Part shown: piece after piece, positions 26,054 to 33,739 of the stretch | How the letters are laid out: each line of letters starts with the position of its first letter | Position numbering within the stretch: position 1 is the first letter of the stretch | From: Clostridia bacterium | Lineage (GTDB): Bacteria > Bacillota > Clostridia > Oscillospirales > CAG-272 | Assembly: GCA_017942005.1 (NCBI GenBank) | Contig: JAGAVJ010000025.1 | Span: 1 to 64,000 of the forward strand | Direction: 5' to 3' | Length of the DNA stretch: 64,000 nucleotides | The notes under the pieces: model-generated | What the model was told of the DNA's origin: nothing | Seen by the model: only the letters and a program-made list of their open reading frames with translations | The model's database searches: none | Program-made: the position numbers and the translations under genes

Positions 26054-26566
26054 TTATTTTTCACATGCTTCATCTTTGTAAATCAGACAAACCGCATGTG
26101 CGGCAATACCTTCCTTTGCACCTGTGAAGCCGAGTTTTTCTTCGGTAGTTGCTTTGACGCTGACCTGGTCTGCGGAAATGCCGTATGCACTGGCAATTCG
26201 CTTTCGCATCGCTGGGATGTACGGCGCCAGCTTCGGCGCCTGTGCGATGACGGTAGCATCAATATTGCCGACGGAATAGCCGTATTCCTTTATGATGCGT
26301 GCTGTTTCTCTTGCCAGCTCGATACTGTCTGCACCGCGGTAGGCTTCCTCTTTATCCGGAAAGTGCTGACCGATATCTCCACATGCAGCAGCGCCGAGTA
26401 CAGCGTCCATGACTGCATGAACCAGCACATCTGCATCCGAATGACCGAGCAAGCCGACAGGTGTATCTGCAATTATATATGGAATTTCAACGCCGCCGAG
26501 AATCAAGCGGCGGCCTTCTGTCAGTCTGTGAACGTCATAACCGTGTCCGATGCGGAAGGGAATCAT
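26054..26566 (-). CDS. ispF: 2-C-methyl-D-erythritol 2,4-cyclodiphosphate synthase
   Basis: 170 aa. Fifth enzyme of the MEP isoprenoid pathway, a trimer. The zinc and substrate residues are intact: [49 protein letters not shown] and [13 protein letters not shown]. ispD, the pathway partner, is about 10 kb away at 36696. AAAGGAG precedes the ATG; an ATG two codons earlier is also possible. Confidence 0.95.
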   Translation of the reverse strand: MIPFRIGHGYDVHRLTEGRRLILGGVEIPYIIADTPVGLLGHSDADVLVHAVMDAVLGAAACGDIGQHFPDKEEAYRGADSIELARETARIIKEYGYSVGNIDATVIAQAPKLAPYIPAMRKRIASAYGISADQVSVKATTEEKLGFTGAKEGIAAHAVCLIYKDEACEK

Positions 26567-26584
26567 AAACATTGCTCCTTTATC

Positions 26585-26735
26585 ACTGCAACATGATGTC
26601 TCCCACCTCTTAGGCGGCGGGAGACATCTTCAGAATTTCAGCGGGAAATAAAAATCCCCTCCTGAAATTATTCTGAGGGGCTAATGTCCCAAGTTGCCAG
26701 CCCCAATGACGGGGCGTTGTCTCTTATTTGAAAAT
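26585..26735 (-). repeat. Interspersed repeat family D, inverted full copy
   Basis: Its reverse complement aligns with 22525-22665: ATAAGAGACAACGCCCCGTC, then GACATTAGCCCCTCAG, GGGGATTTTTATT, and GGTGGGAGACATCATG at the end. It lies between ispF and its promoter. Confidence 0.85.
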
Positions 26736-26757
26736 CGTTTGATCATAGGATAGCATG

Positions 26758-26786
26758 ATTATATCACAAATGATCAAAATATGCAA
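26758..26786 (-). promoter_or_regulatory. Likely promoter of ispF
   Basis: Minus strand TTGCAT (26786-26781), 17-bp spacer, TATAAT (26763-26758). The transcript would run through repeat D for about 190 nt before ispF. Confidence 0.65.
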
Positions 26787-26836
26787 GAGTTTTATCAAAA
26801 AATCAAAAATATTTAACAGAATACCAGAAAAAGCAC

Positions 26837-26865
26837 TTGAAATCACCGGGTAATTATGGTATAAT
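26837..26865 (+). promoter_or_regulatory. Promoter of the ABC exporter operon
   Basis: TTGAAA (26837-26842), 17-bp spacer, TATAAT (26860-26865). The start near 26872 leaves a leader of about 197 nt before 27069. Confidence 0.75.
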
Positions 26866-26871
26866 AATAGC

Positions 26872-27068
26872 AGAACAACAATTCTCGGCAAATGCCGCAT
26901 CAGGCGCGGCATTGCTGCTCACAAATGTTTGTGACACGGCAGCATCAAAATTACAGAAAACATGGATTAACACCTGTGACACCGCACCGTCAAAGCTCTC
27001 ACTCCTGACGAATATGCCTGTTTGAATGGCTTTCTATTGATACGAAATTATTTTAGGAGGGATGCAGA
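26872..27068 (+). promoter_or_regulatory. Long structured leader of the ABC exporter operon
   Basis: Contains CGGCA/TGCCG (26886-26897), GCTGC[CACAAA/TTTGTG]GCAGC (26914-26943) and an imperfect direct repeat GTGACACGGCA / GTGACACCGCA about 50 nt apart. It may act in attenuation; no known riboswitch is recognised. Confidence 0.35.
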
Positions 27069-29612
27069 ATGAAAAACGAAAAAACCGTAAAATCCTGTTA
27101 TGCGTACCCACTGCGATCATTTCAGCACCACAAAAGCGCGTATATCCTGCTTGCCTTGTCGTTATTGTGTATGGTCATCTTGTGCACGAGCGTATTGATC
27201 TATTACGCAAGCAGCTATGAGGCGGAGGTGGAAACCTTGCGCCGGGAGGTTGGACCGCAGCATACGCAGTTTTATGATGTGGATCCGCAGATGGTTTCTG
27301 ATTACACAAAGCACGCGTATATTAAGGATTCCTTATGTGTGGAAGTGTATGCCGCTGCCGGAAACCAGGATGATTTGGCGTCGTTTTCAGAGGTGTACTT
27401 CACCGGTTATGACGGTGAAATTGCGGATTATTTTTCTCTGAAGCTGGAAAAGGGAAGACTGCCGGAGAATTTTGGAGAGATCATCGTTTCAGAAAAAGCG
27501 CTGCGTTACTTTTCCTGTTTTTCACTGGATGAAGAACTTCCAGTGGAAATCATGATACGCGGACACTTAGTTACGGTTCCGTTTCGTGTAGTAGGCGTGT
27601 TTTCCTGTGCGTCGTCTGCGGAACAGTATGTCTTTGCATCGCCGGAAACCGCACTGTATTTGAAAAACGATGATCCGTATATTCAATATTATACTGTGGA
27701 TATTTATCTGCAATTTCAAGGCAGTGACCGGACTGCATATAAAGCGAGTATGCAAAAATTGATCAATGCATTGGGAATGATACATACCGAAAGCGACGGA
27801 AGCACAACGGATATCTTTTATGAGGAACGGAATGCGATGCTGTCGGATATCGCATTGCTGCCGCCGTATTATGAGGGCGGAACCATGCTTTTGATGTTTC
27901 TGTTTTCTGTTTTGCCAGCCGGTATTGCGCTTGCAGTTTTTATTTACCTTGATATGCAGAAAAACCTTGGTGAGCTTGCAACCCTGACGATGATCGGCGC
28001 AACATGGAAGCAAATTTTCCGCATGCAGCTGTATAAATACGGTGCTATTTTCCTCGGCATTTTTCCAATCGGTGTTGCATGTGCCGCGGGACTATTGTAT
28101 CTTGTATGCTGCCTGACAGACGTCATTTCACCGGACCGTGTGTTTCTCTGGTTCCATTTTGATTTTGGCGCTGTTATAATTTTGCTGCTGCTTTTGGTGG
28201 CGATTCTGTTTGCCGTGGTTTATTTCATTTCCAAAAAAATGACGGCGGTCGCACATGCCGACATGCTGTCTGCGGCACACAACCAAAGCAATATCTTTGT
28301 CTCGCGTACCTCCAATCTGCTGTTTTCAGAAAACCGGATTACGGAAAAGCTCTCGATTCTGTTCTTTACAAGAAACCGCAGAATCAACCGCCTGTTCTGT
28401 CTTGTGATTGTGCTGCTGGTGATCATTTATGCGTTCTTTTCTCAGCAGATTACCAATGAATACAAGGAAGTACCCGACAAAGCCACGATGGAGCTTGTTG
28501 ATTTTTATATTTACGGTGATGAGGAACACTCCTTTATCTACGACACGATGCTGCCTGAGACGCAGGATGATTTGGAATCCATACCACATGTCCGCAATGT
28601 ACAGCGGCGCATGGAAATTTCACCGTTTTATTCCTATATTGACGAAACCGAGATTTATGCGTATATTCCGAATACGAAGCAGCTTGTCGTCAATACGGTC
28701 AAAAACGGTTCCTTCAACCGCGGTATGCGCGGCCGTGTTTTGAAGAGTGGAAGAACCATAACCAAATTTATCGGTGCAGACAGTGATTTGCTGCATACGC
28801 TGGTCGGACATGATGTGGTTTCCGGCTCGCTTTCCTCTCTGTATGAGGAGAAAAATACCGTTGCTTTGGTTGTCCATGGATGGTCGGAAAGCTTTGACAA
28901 ATATTATCAGGCGGGAGACACCATTGATTTGTGGCGCGAATCTACCGTCTCCGATTCCTCTGTCGGAGATCATACCGTCAAAAGCGACCCGATTTCCTAT
29001 ACGGTCGGCGCTGTGATATACCGACCGCATGATGATGCATACGATGATTTTATTACGGTGTATACTTCTCCGGAGCTGTTTACAGAGATGACCGGAATTG
29101 AAGACGTCTACTGTTATGCACTGCAATGTGATGGGGACGATGATGAAACCCTGTCGCAGGTACGTACAAGTCTGGAAGCGTTGGAATACGAGGATCACTT
29201 CCGGATTGAGGACGTGCACGAAATTTTGCAGCAGGCACAAAACCAGGCGATTCATACCGTGTTTTATATTTCACTCATGCAGAGCTTTGTTCTGATTGTG
29301 TCCATTCTGTTGCTGGTTGCGATGTCGCAGTTTATGCTGGAAGTACGCGCACCTGCCATCCGTGCAATGGAAATGATCGGCGCACTGCCGTCGCAGATCT
29401 TCCGCATCAATATCACGGAATTTTTGCTTGCATCCCTGCTTGCGACCCTCGGCGGATTGCTGTTGGCAGCGATAATCGGGCTTTTGCATCTCGGTAATCT
29501 GAGGGGCATGATGATCTTAATTCCGTTTCTGTCACTTTTACTGCTTACCTGTGTCAACCTTTTTACCCCGCTGCTCATTTGCCGCAGACAATTGCAGCAG
29601 CGTACCAAGTAA
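27069..29612 (+). CDS. FtsX-like ABC transporter permease
   Basis: 847 aa. MacB/FtsX-type permease with two FtsX domains. One membrane segment lies near residues 25-50, a large extracytoplasmic loop follows, membrane clusters lie near 275-390 and 440-460, a second large loop near 465-710, and the last three membrane segments near 725-840. It works with the ATPase gene 21 nt downstream. Such systems export peptides or lipids or sense antimicrobial peptides; the AraC-type gene downstream rather than a two-component system suggests small-molecule control. Strong ribosome site AGGAGGG. Confidence 0.88.
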   Translation: MKNEKTVKSCYAYPLRSFQHHKSAYILLALSLLCMVILCTSVLIYYASSYEAEVETLRREVGPQHTQFYDVDPQMVSDYTKHAYIKDSLCVEVYAAAGNQDDLASFSEVYFTGYDGEIADYFSLKLEKGRLPENFGEIIVSEKALRYFSCFSLDEELPVEIMIRGHLVTVPFRVVGVFSCASSAEQYVFASPETALYLKNDDPYIQYYTVDIYLQFQGSDRTAYKASMQKLINALGMIHTESDGSTTDIFYEERNAMLSDIALLPPYYEGGTMLLMFLFSVLPAGIALAVFIYLDMQKNLGELATLTMIGATWKQIFRMQLYKYGAIFLGIFPIGVACAAGLLYLVCCLTDVISPDRVFLWFHFDFGAVIILLLLLVAILFAVVYFISKKMTAVAHADMLSAAHNQSNIFVSRTSNLLFSENRITEKLSILFFTRNRRINRLFCLVIVLLVIIYAFFSQQITNEYKEVPDKATMELVDFYIYGDEEHSFIYDTMLPETQDDLESIPHVRNVQRRMEISPFYSYIDETEIYAYIPNTKQLVVNTVKNGSFNRGMRGRVLKSGRTITKFIGADSDLLHTLVGHDVVSGSLSSLYEEKNTVALVVHGWSESFDKYYQAGDTIDLWRESTVSDSSVGDHTVKSDPISYTVGAVIYRPHDDAYDDFITVYTSPELFTEMTGIEDVYCYALQCDGDDDETLSQVRTSLEALEYEDHFRIEDVHEILQQAQNQAIHTVFYISLMQSFVLIVSILLLVAMSQFMLEVRAPAIRAMEMIGALPSQIFRINITEFLLASLLATLGGLLLAAIIGLLHLGNLRGMMILIPFLSLLLLTCVNLFTPLLICRRQLQQRTK

Positions 29613-29633
29613 TTAACAGAAAGGATTCCCAAT

Positions 29634-30329
29634 ATGAACGTCTTGGAATGTGCACATTTAACCAAAGTATATCATCAGGGGGAAAATATTATTTCCGCTG
29701 TAAAAACTTGTGATTTTACTGTGGAGGAAGGCGAATTCGTCGCAATTGTCGGTACCTCCGGTTCCGGAAAAAGTACGCTTTTGCAGCTGTGCGGCGGTCT
29801 GGATACGCCGTCCGGCGGAACGGTCTATGTCAACGGCAGAGATATCTACCGCATGAAAAATGCGGAGCTGACCGAATATCGCCGCAAGCATATCGGGTTT
29901 ATCTTTCAGAACTATAATTTGATTCCGGTGTTTACCGCGCTTGAGAATATCATTATGCCCAGTCTTTTGGACGGACGGAAGCTTTCCTGGGATCATATTT
30001 ATGAGTTATTGGATATCCTCGGTATTTCCGACCGTATCCATCACTTACCGCATGAATTATCAGGCGGTCAGCAGCAGCGTGTCGCGGTTGCACGGGCGCT
30101 GATCAACTATCCATCCCTGATGCTTGCAGACGAACCGACCGGAAATCTGGATAAAGCCTCTGCGGCAGAGCTGATGAAATTATTGTTGAAAACCAAGGAG
30201 GTACAGCATCAGACGCTGGTCATGGTAACGCATGATGATCATATCGCGGCAATGGCGGATAAGGTCTACCGTATGGACGACGGCGTTTTGACGCTGGATT
30301 CTAAATTTAAACAGAGTATAGGAATGTAA
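29634..30329 (+). CDS. ABC transporter ATP-binding protein (MacB/LolD type)
   Basis: 231 aa. Walker A VGTSGSGKSTLLQLCGG, Q-loop FIFQNYNLIPVFTALENI, signature LSGGQQQRVAVARALI, Walker B LMLADEPTGNLD and H-loop VTHDDH are all intact. It pairs with the 847-aa permease just upstream in one operon. Confidence 0.95.
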   Translation: MNVLECAHLTKVYHQGENIISAVKTCDFTVEEGEFVAIVGTSGSGKSTLLQLCGGLDTPSGGTVYVNGRDIYRMKNAELTEYRRKHIGFIFQNYNLIPVFTALENIIMPSLLDGRKLSWDHIYELLDILGISDRIHHLPHELSGGQQQRVAVARALINYPSLMLADEPTGNLDKASAAELMKLLLKTKEVQHQTLVMVTHDDHIAAMADKVYRMDDGVLTLDSKFKQSIGM

Positions 30330-30457
30330 TGTGCAGGTTTTTGTGTCGTTCTTCGATGCACAGCTGCCGCATCCGATACCGAATCGCATCAAATGTCGGG
30401 ATTTTATCTGTGTTTTCTGGTATACTATTGTCTGAAGACAGGGAAGGGGGACAACGG

Positions 30458-31381
30458 ATGGATTGGATTTTAGGAATGCAGCATGCGCTTGACTACATTG
30501 AGGAACATCTCACAGAGGATATCGACTACAATGCGGTTGCAGCGGTCAGTTATTCTTCAAGTTATCATTTTCAAAGGGTGTTTAGTATTCTTTGCGGGTA
30601 TACGCTTGGGGATTATATCCGGTTTCGGCGGCTTTCCCTTGCGGGGGCGGAGCTGGCAGCCGGAGGGGGACGGGTGATTGATATTGCATTGAAATACGGT
30701 TATGACAGTCCGGACAGCTTTGCAAAGGCATTCCAAAAATTTCATGGCATGACACCGTCACAGGCGCGCGCAGCGAGCGGCAGCATGCTGAAATCGTTTT
30801 CCCGTCTGTCTATCCGATTTTCATTGGAGGGCGGTAGTACGATGAACTACAGAATTGAAGAAAAAGAAGAAATGATTCTGACAGGCTATAAACGCCGGTT
30901 CACCGGGGTTCCCGGTGAACGCCAGGATCAGGAATGTGAAATGTATGTAAAGACAAGAGCGCTGCAATATATTTTACAGGGGTTGTCCGGAGAATGTGAG
31001 ATCAATTTCGATGTCATTACAAATTTGGATGATACGGGATATGATTTTTATATCGCGTCAGAACTGACCGAATATTATCGGAATAACCTTTATAAAGACG
31101 GTGTGCTTGGGGCAGAATACGCAAAGTATTTTGAAAACATCACCATTCCAAAACAGACATATGCCATTTTTGAAACAGAACGCTGCTCATATCCCACAAC
31201 AATTTTCCTTGATTTGCGAAAAAGAATTGCGAGTGAATGGCTGCCGTGTTCCGGTTACCAGCTTGCAAATGCACCGGAGCTTGTAAAGACCTTTTGGTTT
31301 CGAGGGGAGAAGAGCAAACAACGCTACAGAGAACTTTGGATTCCCATTGAAAAAACAGGAAATGCTACCATTTTCAAATAA
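30458..31381 (+). CDS. AraC-family regulator with GyrI-like effector domain
   Basis: 307 aa. Two helix-turn-helix motifs occupy the N-terminal 110 residues (VAAVSYSSSYHFQRVFSILCG and ALKYGYDSPDSFAKAFQKFHG, then MTPSQAR). The C-terminal GyrI/effector-binding domain spans about 130-305. This MarA/Rob-like layout binds small molecules. Start ATG 30458 follows GGGAAGGGGG; an earlier frame start at 30329 has no site. It follows the ABC pair by 129 nt and may control it. Confidence 0.87.
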   Translation: MDWILGMQHALDYIEEHLTEDIDYNAVAAVSYSSSYHFQRVFSILCGYTLGDYIRFRRLSLAGAELAAGGGRVIDIALKYGYDSPDSFAKAFQKFHGMTPSQARAASGSMLKSFSRLSIRFSLEGGSTMNYRIEEKEEMILTGYKRRFTGVPGERQDQECEMYVKTRALQYILQGLSGECEINFDVITNLDDTGYDFYIASELTEYYRNNLYKDGVLGAEYAKYFENITIPKQTYAIFETERCSYPTTIFLDLRKRIASEWLPCSGYQLANAPELVKTFWFRGEKSKQRYRELWIPIEKTGNATIFK

Positions 31382-31450
31382 AATTTTCCTGTGCATTTTT
31401 TAACAAAATCTACTATGAAAACATCAAATTCGGATTCCTTCATGATTTCT

Positions 31451-31483
31451 GGGCTGCTGCATATTTTCAACTTGCAGCAGCCC
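31451..31483 (+). terminator. Terminator-like hairpin after the AraC-type gene
   Basis: Perfect 11-bp stem GGGCTGCTGCA/TGCAGCAGCCC followed by TCTCTCTTTTT. Confidence 0.75.
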
Positions 31484-31652
31484 TCTCTCTTTTTACATCC
31501 AGGTACACAGTTTCACAGCGACAATTATCTGTTTTTCAGAACGGGCTGTCGTATTAACATGCGCCAGCCCGATGGTCAGAAGTTTGAAAGATAAATCTTT
31601 CAAACTGTGTTTTGTGACTCAACCGCCTGCGGGCGCGTCACAATTCCACATT

Positions 31653-31696
31653 GGAAAGGAAAACTTCGCTTTCGCGAAGTTATGTTCAGAAATATG
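31653..31696 (+). other. Orphan bridged-leader copy
   Basis: GGAAAGGA, perfect stem AACTTCGC/GCGAAGTT (31662-31681), 14 nt (TTATGTTCAGAAAT) from the end of GCGAAG to ATG at 31694. The ATG opens only a 21-codon frame that runs through the paaK promoter, so no real gene is served. Confidence 0.6.
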
Positions 31697-31717
31697 CAAA
31701 AAATTTATAAATTTGCA

Positions 31718-31746
31718 TTGACAAAATCACATCATTATGATAAAAT
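31718..31746 (+). promoter_or_regulatory. Sigma-A promoter of paaK
   Basis: TTGACA (31718-31723), 17-bp spacer, TAAAAT (31741-31746); about 65 nt before the ATG. Confidence 0.82.
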
Positions 31747-31813
31747 GATACCATACTAAATCCGTCGGACTCACGACGCTTACTTCATTTCATACAAAGG
31801 AAACTCTATCAAG

Positions 31814-33136
31814 ATGAAAAAGAACGATTCCAGAATTTATAATCCTGCGGTAGAATGTATGAATCGGGATGAGCTGCACAAGCTCCAGCTTGCCCGTTTG
31901 CAGGAAACGGTAAAGCTTGTCTATGCCAATGTTCCGGTATACCGTGAACGTATGGATGCAAAGGGTGTCAAACCGGACGATATACAATCGTTAAAAGACA
32001 TTGCAAAGCTGCCTTTTACCAACAAAACCGATCTGCGTGACCAGTTTCCGTTTGGTTTGCTTGCAGCTCCTAAATCCGAAATTGTCCGTATTCAGGGTTC
32101 TTCCGGCACGACCGGTAAGCCGATTGTCTCCGGATATACCGCAAACGATGTGGAAGTCTGGACAGAAATGGTAGCGCGCGCACTGTCTGCGGCAGGCTGC
32201 AGCAAGGACGATATTGTCCAGGTTACATACGGTTATGGTCTGTTTACCGGTGGTCTGGGTGCACATCAGGGGGCGACACGCATCGGAGCAATGACGGTTC
32301 CAATGTCTTCCGGCAACACAAACAGGCAGCTGATGATGATGCATGATCTTGGCGTAACAATGCTGTGCTGCACGCCATCTTACGCAATTTATCTCGGCGA
32401 ATCTTTAAAGGAACTCGGTTATGACTTAAACGAATTTCAATTGAAATCCGGCTGCTTCGGTGCAGAACCGTGGACCGAAGAAATGCGCGAAAAGCTCGAA
32501 TCTCTCTTTGATATCAATGCCTATAATATTTACGGACTAACTGAAATTGCAGGTCCCGGTGTTTCTTATGAGTGTCCGGCAAAGACCGGAATGCATATCT
32601 GCGAGGACCATGTCATCGCGGAAATCATAGACCCCGAAACCGGAGAGCCGCTTCCTTACGGTTCCAGCGGCGAACTTGTTTTCACCACCATTACCAAAAC
32701 CGGAATGCCGATGATCCGTTACCGTACACACGATATCTGTATTCTGAACGAAGAACCCTGTTCCTGCGGAAGAACGCATATCCGTATGGGACGTATTACA
32801 GGTCGTACCGATGATATGCTGATCATCCGCGGTGTCAATGTTTTTCCGAGTCAAATCGAATCTGTCCTGCTGCGTGTTGCCGGCGTTGCACCGCATTATA
32901 TGCTGATTGTCGATCGTGTCAATTCGACCGATACGCTTGAAGTTCAGGTTGAGCTGACCGATGAAATGTTTTCTGATAAAGTTGCTGATATTGAACATAT
33001 CCGCGATGAAATCAAAGAACAGATCAAATCTGTTGTCGGTATTTCCGCAGCTGTCAAACTCGTTCCTCCGAAATCCATACCGAGATCCGAAGGAAAATCC
33101 AAACGTACCATCGACAAGCGTCAGCTTACGGAATAA
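31814..33136 (+). CDS. paaK: Phenylacetate-CoA ligase
   Basis: 440 aa, usual length. Adenylate-forming enzyme that activates phenylacetate or related aryl acids to CoA thioesters. The ATP loop RIQGSSGTTGKPIVSGYT, the YGLTEIAGPGVSYEC motif and GRTDDMLIIRGVNVFPSQIE are all present. It pairs with the ACT-domain gene 54 nt downstream, a frequent partnership in anaerobes; in them the enzyme probably handles aromatic amino-acid breakdown products. No indolepyruvate oxidoreductase genes are adjacent. Confidence 0.93.
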   Translation: MKKNDSRIYNPAVECMNRDELHKLQLARLQETVKLVYANVPVYRERMDAKGVKPDDIQSLKDIAKLPFTNKTDLRDQFPFGLLAAPKSEIVRIQGSSGTTGKPIVSGYTANDVEVWTEMVARALSAAGCSKDDIVQVTYGYGLFTGGLGAHQGATRIGAMTVPMSSGNTNRQLMMMHDLGVTMLCCTPSYAIYLGESLKELGYDLNEFQLKSGCFGAEPWTEEMREKLESLFDINAYNIYGLTEIAGPGVSYECPAKTGMHICEDHVIAEIIDPETGEPLPYGSSGELVFTTITKTGMPMIRYRTHDICILNEEPCSCGRTHIRMGRITGRTDDMLIIRGVNVFPSQIESVLLRVAGVAPHYMLIVDRVNSTDTLEVQVELTDEMFSDKVADIEHIRDEIKEQIKSVVGISAAVKLVPPKSIPRSEGKSKRTIDKRQLTE

Positions 33137-33190
33137 CACAGTTTCTGAAAAATACAGAACGATAACCTACTTTCAAAGGAGACGCCTACC

Positions 33191-33640
33191 ATGTTTATTA
33201 CGCAGATTTCCGTTTATCTTGAAAATGTCCGCGGGACACTCCGAAGCCTGACCGGAATTCTTGCAGCTGCGGGTATTGATATGCTCGGTTTATCCGTCGC
33301 TGATACCACCAACTTTGGCATTGCCCGTATCGTTGTTCGAGAAAAAGATTCTTCTGCTGCGATTGATGCATTGACGGGGGCTGGGTATATGGCAATGAAG
33401 AACCTTGTTCTCTGTGCTGCTGTTCCAAACAAACCCGCCGGACTTGACAGTGTACTTGCTGTTGTGGACGAACAAAATTTGTTCATTGAATATATGTATT
33501 CATTCAACTACAGCATCGAGGGGAATGCACTGATGATTCTCCGCCTCACTTCCAAAGATATGGATAATGAGACGATTGTTAAGACGCTGATTGAAAACGG
33601 TGTACGGCTTTTATCGCAGGAAGAAGTCAACGCACTTTAA
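33191..33640 (+). CDS. ACT-domain protein, paaK partner
   Basis: 149 aa made of two ACT repeats (TQISVYLENVRGTLRSLTGIL; VVDEQNLFIEYMYSF). ACT domains bind amino acids; this type is usually coded after paaK and may regulate it. Strong ribosome site AAAGGAG. Confidence 0.9.
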   Translation: MFITQISVYLENVRGTLRSLTGILAAAGIDMLGLSVADTTNFGIARIVVREKDSSAAIDALTGAGYMAMKNLVLCAAVPNKPAGLDSVLAVVDEQNLFIEYMYSFNYSIEGNALMILRLTSKDMDNETIVKTLIENGVRLLSQEEVNAL

Positions 33641-33656
33641 TCCTTCACAAAACAGT

Positions 33657-33690
33657 GGAGCTGCTGCAAGGTTTCGTTTGCAGCAGCTCC
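33657..33690. terminator. Strong bidirectional terminator
   Basis: Perfect 13-bp stem GGAGCTGCTGCAA/TTGCAGCAGCTCC with an 8-nt loop, between convergent genes. Confidence 0.85.
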
Positions 33691-33739
33691 TTCATTTGCC
33701 GTTTGGGTTATCTGCATCGGTTGATGAGCGATATTTATA

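Larger units (their letters stand above)
31382..31813 (+). repeat. Composite repeat region upstream of paaK
   Basis: Holds a family E segment (31390-31562: TTCGGATTCCTTCATGAT, hairpin GGGCTGCTGCA/TGCAGCAGCCC at 31451-31483, then GGCTGTCGTATTAACATGC). Next come a hairpin AGTTTGAAAGAT/ATCTTTCAAACT near 31581, a family B copy (31607-31650), and an orphan bridged-leader copy (31653-31696). The paaK promoter closes it. Confidence 0.75.

Noticed and set aside
26837..27025. 62-codon frame with a repeated CDTA.SKL peptide
   Set aside because: Starts inside the -35 element as TTG, has no ribosome site; the repeat is explained by a short DNA direct repeat.
31694..31759. 21-codon peptide after the orphan leader
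   Set aside because: It runs through the -35 and -10 of paaK; low chance of being a real gene.
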